DNA of 64,000 nt from Prorocentrum cordatum (taxonomy: Eukaryota; Sar; Dinophyceae; Prorocentrales; Prorocentraceae), in the NCBI GenBank assembly GCA_963575745.1, contig CAUYUJ010020161.1, forward strand, positions 62,134 through 126,133. Direction: 5' to 3'. Made by a program: the position numbers and the translations under genes. The notes below the pieces were generated by a model that was not told where the DNA came from, did no database searches, and saw nothing but the letters and a program-made list of their open reading frames with translations. The number at the start of each line of letters is the position of its first letter. The first letter of the stretch is position 1. Shown in pieces: positions 45,901 through 51,316 of the stretch.

Positions 45901-47273
45901 GAGTTCGTCAAGACGGCCCTCTTGGGCCGTCTTGGGCGCCCTTTGCGCCGGGGCCTTTTCTGGGCCGTCTTGAAGCGCTCTTCGGGGCTTCTTGGGCCGT
46001 CTCGGGGCGATCTTGTGGGCCTCTTGGGCGGTGTTGGACGCTGTGAAAGCTCAAGGGGCAAATCTGCTACAAACTAACGCTTTCCGAAGAGAATGGGACG
46101 ATTTGTGCCTCTTGGGGCCCGCTTGGGAGGCCTCTTGGGGGCCTCTTGGGGCGTCCTGGAGGCTTCGAGAGCCATATCGGGGTCATTTTGATCCATGGAA
46201 CCTCCTTGCCCACACTTCGCATTTGGGGCACATGTTTTGCGTGGACGGTCAAAACAGCAGGGGCGTGGTGACAAAAATGAGCGCATCTTGGGCCTTGGGC
46301 TCGATGCGTCAGGGGGGCCGAATTATTGTTCCGCAAAAAGCCGAAATGTCCCACCCCCACACGCACAAACAAACAAACAAACAAACAAACACACACACAC
46401 ACACATACACACCACACACACACACACCACACACACAACCACAACCACACACAACCACACACAGCATTCACATACACATACACACATACACACATACACA
46501 TACACACATACACACGCACACACATACACAAACACATACACATGCACATGCACATATACATGCACATACACATACACATGCACACAAACACGCACAAACA
46601 CACACAGACGCACTTACCCACCCACACACTCAACACTCAAACACACACACACACACTCACTCACACACTGACACACTCACACACGTATACACTCACACAC
46701 GCACACACACACACACTCACACACTCACCCACTCACACATGCACACACACACACACTCAAACTCACACACTCACACATTCACACTCTCACACAGACGCAC
46801 TCACACACTCACACACTCACACACTCACACACTCACACACTCACACACTCACACACTCATGCACGCACACGCACGCACTCGCACACATTCACACACACCA
46901 CACACATACCGCTGCAAGCTCGTTGGCGGATCTTTGAGAGTCGTCAGCTTGGACACGCGTCTGCAACCTCCAAGCGTTTTGCTGTGTACCCGCCAGGGGG
47001 AAAATGGGAAATGGAGCAGACAGGATTGGATGGGGAGCGACGCAAGAAGCGAGGTGCCATGTGCACCCGTCCGCAGAAAGACATGTCGGCCGCATCGGCC
47101 AGCCTCCTCCCAAGGCGTTCAACCAGAGCTTGGTGGAGATCCTGATCGCCACCGACGCTGGCCTGGCAGGCGACGACGCCGCCGACGCCGAGGCCGACGC
47201 CGAGGCTGAAGCCGAGGCCGAGGCCGAGGCCGAGACCGAGGAGGACGCGACGACCGGGGCGGGAGCTGCACTG
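30161..47273 (+). CDS. DDX56: DEAD-box RNA helicase, DDX56/Dbp9 type, partial gene in six exons
   Basis: ATP-dependent RNA helicase of the nucleolar DDX56 (yeast Dbp9) family, which acts in large ribosomal subunit assembly. Proposed exons 30161-30277, 33321-33482, 34098-34147, 35731-35800, 44274-44387 and 47115 to about 47273 join in one frame to 224 codons without a stop. Motifs in order: TTPSS (Ib), VVDEADLMFSFGYEGD (II), LVSATLSEE (III), GKTLIFV (IV), VLNAELPHATRQ, and LIATD (V), followed by an Ala/Glu-rich acidic insert. DEADLLFSFGYE and the conserved spacing to LKL distinguish this family from other DEAD-box proteins. Missing: everything before motif Ib, and motif VI (HRIGRTAR) with the basic C-terminus; these may lie outside the window or be lost. 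Introns of 3043, 615, 1583, 8473 and 2727 bp are full of small mobile elements. Confidence 0.8.
31254..31913 (-). pseudogene. Retroelement ORF1-like relic, antisense in helicase intron 1
   Basis: Reads leftward from ATG at 31913: MDGSLKQKRPNQDGHGGAAK, then DDLVLRLLARIPQLALKR. After a frame change near 31700 it continues with LERAFDKEHVKVHLTTTW and GAAIGHLKQGGHEKRG, an in-frame TAG near 31345, another frame change, and LQALCEQLKEIV to TGA at 31254-31256. The layout (short charged N-terminus, helical block, AFDKEHVK-type block, Gly-x-Ala-Pro, LQ-rich end) resembles small proteins that I recall being common beside dinoflagellate retroelements. That family assignment is from memory and uncertain; the disruption is seen directly. 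Confidence 0.4.
32215..32493 (+). repeat. (TAGCA)n/(AGCTT)n pentamer repeat
   Basis: TTAGCTTAGC words grade into GCATAGCATAGC pentamers. 32494-32850 after it shows no gene. Confidence 0.9.
32852..32964. mobile_element. Family B MITE, copy 2
   Basis: TGGCATCGCTCGGACGTG at left, CATCCGAGCGATGGCC at right. GTCTC follows the right end and precedes the left end, a probable target duplication. It lies in helicase intron 1. Confidence 0.8.
33321..33482 (+). CDS. DDX56: DDX56-like helicase exon: motifs II and III
   Basis: 54 codons: ADLMFSFGYEGDVRGLCAML, LVSATLSEEVEQLKGL, HKPVVLKLE. The donor is read as GA (GAG|GAGCTACGG), because staying in the frame reaches TGA soon after and only this cut joins to the next exon. 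Confidence 0.85.
34098..34147 (+). CDS. DDX56: DDX56-like helicase mini-exon
   Basis: 50 nt: EPSVTGKLAQFYLSCH plus two bases. Flanked by AAG|GAGCC on the left and CAG|GAGCC on the right. It supplies the QF.V.C segment that precedes DKYLILY in this family. Confidence 0.7.
34470..34525 (+). repeat. (CTC)n microsatellite
   Basis: CTC triplets in helicase intron 3. Confidence 0.9.
34827..34989. mobile_element. Family A MITE, copy 3
   Basis: TTAAGTCGGGCCTGTCCC at left and GGGACAGGCCCGACTTAA at right are exact inverted repeats; the arms extend further and the middle is AT-rich. An exact 8-bp target duplication GGCTATGC flanks it (34819-34826, 34990-34997). In helicase intron 3. Confidence 0.95.
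35731..35800 (+). CDS. DDX56: DDX56-like helicase exon: leads into motif IV
   Basis: 70 nt reading (R)TDKYLILYTLLKLQLVHG then KTLIF. The acceptor is taken as GCGAAG; the donor is GTGGGG after TTC. Confidence 0.8.
36010..36265. repeat. Tandem pair of palindromic units between 18-bp direct repeats
   Basis: Two ~110-bp units start at 36031 and 36144. Each contains GGGGTAACTCGGGTCCGGGG and, inverted, CCCGAGTTA..CCCTGACCCG. ATGCCCCCTCGCGCCCGA flanks the pair at 36010-36027 and 36248-36265. Confidence 0.8.
36382..36974 (+). repeat. (ATC)n microsatellite, ~590 bp
   Basis: ATC triplets with CTC, AGC and AAC variants, inside the 8.5-kb helicase intron. Poly-Ile and poly-Asp frames are artefacts. Confidence 0.98.
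37129..37298. mobile_element. Family D foldback element, copy 1
   Basis: ACGTAAGAGTGACC at left and GACTCTTACGT at right; the inner GTGACCTTTGG pairs with CCAAAGGTCACTCTTAC. The arm word CTTTCGCCGGAG is shared with copies at 38.7 and 43.0 kb. Confidence 0.7.
37310..37637. mobile_element. Family C foldback element, copy 3, with 3' half duplicated
   Basis: 37316-37417 forms the left arm (AAACATACGTT, GGAGGTCCGCGCGGATTG, GGTCGGCGCTGGA) and the GGCGGCGCCGGAGGCGCCGC core. The right arm, TCCAGCGCCGACCCGAGGA through GGAACGGTGTGGTG, occurs twice in tandem (37418-37526 and 37527-37637). Confidence 0.75.
38118..38350. repeat. Dispersed GTGTCGC foldback repeat, copy 2
   Basis: Counterpart of 3346-3560. 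It contains an internal ~57-bp duplication (AGCCTCGATCTT through GCGACGTGCCGC) at 38186-38239 and 38240-38299. Confidence 0.6.
38477..38608. mobile_element. Family B MITE, copy 3
   Basis: CCTGGCATCGCTCGGACGTG at left and ACGTCCGAGCGATGGCCAG at right. An exact 9-bp target duplication TGCAGCGGC flanks it (38468-38476 and 38609-38617). Confidence 0.9.
38717..38886. mobile_element. Family D foldback element, copy 2
   Basis: ACGTAGGATTGACCTTTCGC at left; CTCTTGCGTAGGGTCGC and TCCTGCGTGT at right. Confidence 0.65.
38991..39116. mobile_element. Family B MITE, copy 4
   Basis: TTGGCATCGCTCGGACGTG at left; GGACGTCCGAGCGACGGC at right, slightly decayed. GCGAG occurs on both sides. 39117-40066 after it has no recognised gene. 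Confidence 0.8.
40067..40090. mobile_element. Family B MITE, left-end fragment
   Basis: TTGGCATCACTCGGACGTG alone; the right end is absent and unrelated GC-rich sequence follows. Confidence 0.55.
40240..40605. other. G-rich/GGA-rich non-coding stretch
   Basis: Poly-G runs and GGA triplets (40240-40400), then GC-rich unique sequence. Frames over it are Gly/Arg/Pro-rich and not credible. Confidence 0.5.
40606..40728. repeat. Foldback element with ACCAGACCACCCC ends, copy 1
   Basis: ACCAGACCACCCCGACCC at left pairs with GGCTTGGGCTGGTCCGGT at right; an inner CCCGAAG..CTTCGGGTCGG stem adds to it. It resembles 41789-41956. Confidence 0.6.
40862..40996. repeat. Foldback element with ~48-bp arms
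   Basis: CCAGCCACGATTGGGGGAGC at left pairs with its near complement ending at 40996, continuing through GTGGTCCTTACCCCCCTG and CCCATCG on the inner side, with few mismatches and a ~35-nt loop. Confidence 0.85.
41118..41160. repeat. Hairpin GACCAAGATCGAC/GTCAATCTTGGTC
   Basis: 13-bp inverted repeat with one mismatch and a loop of about 15 nt. Confidence 0.7.
41789..41956. repeat. Foldback element with ACCAGACCACCCC ends, copy 2
   Basis: ACCAGACCACCCCAGCCCAA at left pairs with TTGGGTTGGGGTGGTCTGGT at right, with CCCGAAG/CTTCGGG next to it. The middle holds poly-G and poly-C runs. Confidence 0.7.
42205..42375 (+). repeat. Dispersed AACATGT-rich repeat, copy 2
   Basis: Counterpart of 6924-7092. 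Followed at about 42388-42450 by a 32-bp tandem duplication (GTGCCA.GCGCTGGGGGAAC). Confidence 0.65.
42447..42605. mobile_element. Family C foldback element, copy 4
   Basis: CTGAGGTCCGCGCGGATTCC at left; GGAGACCTCCGAGTTTTTAT at right; the inner GGATTGGCGCTGGG pairs with CCTGCGCCGACCCC. Confidence 0.75.
43006..43376. mobile_element. Family D foldback element, copy 3, split by a family A MITE
   Basis: The left half (GAAGCGACCTCTCGCCGGAG, then GAGTGACCTGCGGTGCGGG) runs to 43149; the right end (GGGTCTTTCGTGCGTGTGG) resumes at 43354 after the family A insertion. Removing that insertion and one duplicate restores the family D right arm. Confidence 0.65.
43150..43348. mobile_element. Family A MITE, copy 4 (nested)
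   Basis: TTAAGTCGGGCCTGTCCCCC at left, GGGCACGCCCGACTTAA at right, AT-rich interior. Target duplication GCCTGGGG/GCCTAGGG (43142-43149 and 43349-43356), one difference. Confidence 0.9.
43598..43777. mobile_element. Foldback element with ~32-bp arms, CTACAACCCCGTGCG ends
   Basis: CTACAACCCCGTGCGAAAAG at left and its exact complement at right (ending GGTTGTAG at 43777), continuing as GCAACTGGGGTTT/AAACCCCAGTTGC with a mismatch at most. A second nested pair (ATTTCAATGTTCA/TGAACATTGAAAT) lies inside. Confidence 0.85.
43912..44138 (+). repeat. ~86-bp tandem repeat, three units
   Basis: Each unit has GCTCGAGCGACTTATCC, CCACCACGACCGATTTCATG and GTAG.C.ATCCC; the second and third also share CTCGGAGGATTTCCAGTC. 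Immediately upstream of helicase exon 5. Confidence 0.85.
44274..44387 (+). CDS. DDX56: DDX56-like helicase exon: start of second RecA lobe
   Basis: 38 codons, GT donor and CAG acceptor: SIDAAYRLKIFLERFSIN then SAVLNAELPHATRQNIIQ. It matches the YRLKLFLEQF..SCVLNSELP segment typical of DDX56/Dbp9, 8.5 kb after the preceding exon. Confidence 0.85.
44388..45310 (+). other. Helicase intron 5, first part
   Basis: Non-coding, no mobile element recognised. Short GTCGATTAGC words repeat near 45005-45080, and CCACTGATGACCATCGTGA (44824) has a related copy near 45141. Confidence 0.5.
45315..46165. repeat. Degenerate GGGCCGTCTTGG array, block 5
   Basis: The left part has CCAAGATGGCCCCAGAGGG words; the right part has their complement (GGCGTCTTGGGGCC). 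GTTCAGAACTAAGCGTTT occurs twice (45628 and 45687). In helicase intron 5. Confidence 0.7.
46368..46898 (+). repeat. (CA)n/(ACACTC)n microsatellite
   Basis: About 530 bp of CA-rich simple repeat, with ACATAC and CACTCA variants. Confidence 0.98.
47115..47273 (+). CDS. DDX56: DDX56-like helicase exon: motif V and acidic insert
   Basis: AFNQSLVEILIATDAGL, then an Asp/Ala/Glu-rich run (DAEAEAEAEAE). The acceptor is CCCAAG. The 3' end is uncertain: GCACTG|GTCATC is a plausible GT donor, but the frame stays open further. Human DDX56 also has an insert at this place before its GIDF segment. Confidence 0.75.
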
Positions 47274-47406
47274 GTCATCGCGCCCCTTTCCGCTGCTACC
47301 CCAGACGCCTCGCGGCCTGGCCCCCCCCCTCCCCCGACCATCTGCGTGTGGAGAGCGCCCCGCGGCCGCTCTCGTCTTTTCGAGCCGCCTTCGCGTCCCG
47401 TGCCCG

Positions 47407-47567
47407 GCGCGCCCCTCCTCCTCCTCCTCCTCCTGCTCCTCCTCCTCCCTCCTCCCTCCTCCCTCCTCCCTCCTCCCTCCTCCCTCCTCCCTCCTCCGTC
47501 CTCCCTCCTCCCTCCTCCCTCCTCCGTCCTCCCTCCTCCCTCCTCCGTCCTCCCTCCTCCCTCCGCC
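47407..47567 (+). repeat. (CTCCTCC)n minisatellite
   Basis: CTCCTC and TCCCTCC 7-bp units. Confidence 0.95.
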
Positions 47568-47679
47568 GGCACCGACCCCCGCGCCTGCCACCGCCGGCGC
47601 TGCCGAGGGAGAAGAGGGCAGAGCGCCAGTGGTGCGCTTCGCTCGCCGAGAAGCGCTTCGCCCGCCGAGGCCCCTGCTG

Positions 47680-47842
47680 GTAAGTCGGGCCTGTCCCTCT
47701 ACAGGAGGAATATTCAAGGATAGTCAAAAAATAGTCTGGGGACGATCTTTTTGATTTTGTTTCCCCTTTCGGGGGGCATTTTTTGGGTACTTCTTGGATT
47801 TTTCGCCCAAAATCCCCCTGTAGGAGGACACGCCGGACTGAA
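47680..47842. mobile_element. Family A MITE, copy 5
   Basis: GTAAGTCGGGCCTGTCCCTC at left, GAGGACACGCCGGACTGAA at right. An exact 8-bp target duplication CCCTGCTG flanks it (47672-47679, 47843-47850). Its first six bases are a consensus splice donor, GTAAGT. Confidence 0.9.
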
Positions 47843-48361
47843 CCCTGCTGCTGCTGCCCTGCCTCGCGCGTCTCACGCGTCCCCGTGTCCCCCCAGGAGG
47901 GGCGACGGGCGGATGCCCGACGCCCCGCCGCAGAGGGCTGCGCTGGCCGAGGCCCCTGCTGCTGCGTTCCTGTCACGCGCGTCCTTGCCTCGAGGCGGCA
48001 GGCGGAGTTTTGTCGGAAACTGGAACATATACATTACCAGTGGCGGGCTCTCTTTCAATCCCAGGACTCTTTGAGGGTCGGGGACGACGTCGGGGTGGTG
48101 TGGTGTATACTTTTTCCCCGTCTCCCACGGGAAGCAACGAAACATGTATACACCAGGACCCCACATGCACCAGGACCCGCTCTGTTGTGAGAGCTTCAGC
48201 GCAGGGCCGGAACATGCGTCGGTGCATAGAGTTCGGTTCCCTATTTTGGCTCTGCGGTGTGGGGGGAGGGCAGGGGCAGCCTACCCGGCACGACCAGACG
48301 CCGCGAGCGGCGCGGCGGCCGAGGAGGGCCCGGCAGCGGACCTGCCGAGAGGACTGCTGCC
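47843..48361. other. Non-coding stretch before the repeat cluster
   Basis: Nothing recognised. A local GAAACATGTATACACC/GGTGTGGTGTATAC pairing near 48095-48155 could form a hairpin. Confidence 0.4.
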
Positions 48362-48540
48362 AGAGGGGGCGCTCCAGCAAGGGCCTCGCCTTCGAGGGGT
48401 CGAGGGGTTGAGATCTCTGCCTCGCAGAGGAAGGCGGAAGGCCCGCGGAGGGCGGCGGAAGTGGAGCGAGGCCGCTTCCAGCTGGCGGGGGCCGGCGGAA
48501 GTCAATAATGCCCCCCGCCCCCCCAAAAGACATGCCATTT
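48362..48540. repeat. Dispersed GGCGGAAG foldback repeat, copy 2
   Basis: Shares AAGGGCCTCGCCTTCGAGG, GGCGGCGGAAGT, CAGCTGGCGG and GACATGCCA-type ends with 18866-19031. Confidence 0.6.
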
Positions 48541-48696
48541 GTCTTGCATTCAGGGCTCCTGGAGCGAACCACGTGGGGACGTGCACCCCCGTTTCACCCC
48601 GCCCATGTCGGGCTCCTGCCGCTCATGTCCTTCGTCATTTGCGCGCGCTCTTGCGAGCGCGGTAGCGCGCGCGCCGGGGGGAAGGAGAAAAGGAAG

Positions 48697-48868
48697 AGGA
48701 GGAGGAGGAGGAGGAGGAGGAGGAGGAGGAGCAGGAGGAGCAGAAGGAGGAGGAGGAGGAGGAGCAGAAGGAGGAGGAGGAGGCGCAGTATAAACCCAAA
48801 ATGCATCAACGATGTTGCAATAAACCCTCCCTCCCAGCTCTCTCCTCGCGGGGCCCTATATGCAAGTA
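48697..48868 (+). repeat. Direct repeat E1: (GGA)n plus 87-bp unique segment, left of LINE
   Basis: The 87 bp from GGCGCAGTATAAACCC to CTATATGCAAGTA (48782-48868) are identical to 55205-55291. The GGA/GCAGAAGG tract before it also matches, apart from slippage and one base. The LINE begins immediately after it. Confidence 0.9.
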
Positions 48869-51316
48869 GGGTACCCAGAACCGTGTTGGCACCAGTGGGT
48901 ACCCAGAACCGACCAACGGCAATGGCAAACACATCATCAGCTTCGTAGCCGACACCGTCATCAACACCACGAAGGATCCAGGCAACAACTCGTTTACGCA
49001 TATCGGATCGAAGGGGCAGCGCCACAGGATCGACTACATCCTGCTGAGCTCCTCCATCGCCCCGTACGTCGCGAGCTGCAGCACGGAGCCAGGTCTTGAC
49101 CGAGGCACAGCTGCACAAGACCACATACCAGTACCCGCCACCCTCAAGTGGGCCGTCTGCAAGACCACCAAGGCCTCAGGACCGCGGCCCGATCTGACCA
49201 ACTTAAACAACGATGACGCCAAGGCCAGCTTTAAGGAGATTCTCAAGCAGGCCCCGATCATCCCCTGGGAGGTGGACGTCAACACCCACTGCGAGGAGGT
49301 CACCAGAGTCGTCAACAACGCGGCCATCCAGGCCTTCGGCAAGGCCGTCAAGGCAGCGAGGAAGCCCTACGTCACCAAGACTACCATGGGCCTAATCCGA
49401 GCCAGGCGCCTCACACTTCGAGTCCATCGCGCAGTGCTCAGAGGAGAAGCCCATGACGACCGACCTGGACGACTAGTAGCCCACGCCCACTCTCTTCTTG
49501 GAGGCGAGGTCGGGGCCTCACTGGCCCAGTGGAGCAGAGAGCGTGGCGACGACGATGGCACCATCCACGACATCCACGACTACGCGCACCTCCTCCTGAA
49601 CTGGACGATCTCGCCCATGGTCTACGCCATGGCCATCCTCTCCTTCCTCACCAGGTCTGGGCTGCTCGTTGCCGCGGCCGTCGAGAAAGACCGTAGTGCC
49701 TTCCTCAGCCGGCTTGCCTCAACTGCGTCCTCCGCCTCCGCTGCGAACGACGCTGCGGCCCAGTGGAAGGCCTACCGCGACCTATTAAGGTATGGCGGGA
49801 GGAAGGCGAAGTTCCCAGCAGGAAAGCCGATGAGGCTCGACAAGGATGGAGAGGTGATCCACAACTCCCAGGACATGGCGGACCAGGAGCTCAACCATTT
49901 CGCGAAGATACAGGCGGGCAAGATCGTGACAGCGGATGATCTCGCCAACAAGTATAACCATGACAGCAAGACCAGGCCCTTCGACGGCATGCTGGATCTC
50001 TCCATGGTGATGCCCCTGGCCGTCTGCCAGGCCCAGTTCGCTGCGGCCAAGACTGGGACGCAAGGAGGCCCTGACGGGCTCACGAACGCCGTCCTCAGGG
50101 CGGCCCCTACAGAGGCAGCCACTCTACTGCGCCCCCTCTTCACCAAGGTGGCGACCACCGTACGGGAGCCGCTGAGCTTCAAGGGCGGGGACCTGGTCGC
50201 AATCCCCAAAGGAAAAGGCGACCCGCGATACCTCCTAGCGTACCGCGAGATCCTCTTAAACAACGTCCTGGGCAAGCACCACCATAAATACCTGAGGGCC
50301 ATGCTCAACACTACCCTCGCCATAGCGCTGGAGGACATCCAGGTTGGCGGCCGGCCCAAGCGAGGGGCTGACATGGCGGTCCTAGCAGCGCGCCTCTTCA
50401 CAGAGAGAAGCCAGGCCCAAGGGAAGTGCTCCATGATCAGCTGCTACGACTGAAAGGAGGCCTTCTACTCGGTTGTCGCCCAGCTGGTCCACGGCATCGC
50501 AGGCGAGGAGGACGAAGTCAAGGAGGTGCTGGACAACCTAGAAGTTCCCCTATGGGCCCAGCCACAATTGGAGCACCTCATGGCCAACCCAGGGATGCTC
50601 GACACAGTGTTGGACGGCTCCCACCTGGCTGCCCTCATTGCAGAAGGGTATCGCAACAGGTGGACATCGCACAGGTTCTCCCAGAACTTCATGGCGCCGC
50701 ACAAGGGCACGAGGCCTGGCGCGCCCCTAGCCGACGCGGACTTCAATCTGCTCTTCGGCCGAGTCCACCGCATGATTGACAGCTACCTTGCGCGGCGAGG
50801 GCTAAGAGCCCAGGGCAAGCCCCTAGGGAGCAGCTTCGCATGCGACACCGACCCAACAGACGGACCACTCCAGGAGCACGAACCTCACGGCCTATCGTTT
50901 GTCGACGACCTCACAGGCATGCACGTGTTCACCAGCCCCGATCACATTCAGTCCGAGGCCACGGGGTTCTGCGAAGCCGTCTACTGCGCCACCAGCACCT
51001 TCGGCCTCCAGCTGCAACTCGCCAAGACCAAGGTGATGATCGACTTCAGTGGGCCTGAGAGCCGGCAAGCTCGGGCCAGCTTCTATTCCAATGGAGTGCC
51101 GAGGATCGAGGTCCCTCTCGCAGAGAGCCACGTCGAGGTTGTCCGCCACCACAAGCTCCTCGGGACCTACGTAACCGACAATGCATCCCCTGGGGTGGAT
51201 GTCGCAGTGAAGGTAGCCACCGCTGCGACACCCACGAGGCCTCTCCATCGCGAAGTCCACCGTCGCTCAGAGCTGGCCATCAAAGACAAGGCCTACCTAG
51301 CCGACAGTGTGGTGCT
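48869..51316 (+). pseudogene. LINE endonuclease C-terminus and reverse transcriptase
   Basis: One reading frame with a single TGA. The endonuclease remnant keeps GSKGQRHRIDYILLSSS (about 48990-49040) and the catalytic Asp-His in AQDHIPVP (about 49113-49136). RT: GGPDGLTNAVLRAA (about 50071-50112), motif A YD-stop-KEAFYSV (about 50445-50474), motif B KGTRPGAPLADADFN (about 50703-50747), and motif C LSFVDDLTG (about 50893-50919), with both catalytic Asp of FVDD kept. The TGA is the codon after the motif A Asp and would have read Trp or Arg before mutation. Frame is lost near 51316 and resumes as TWPELTAGQARNFNNQYI. Confidence 0.85.
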
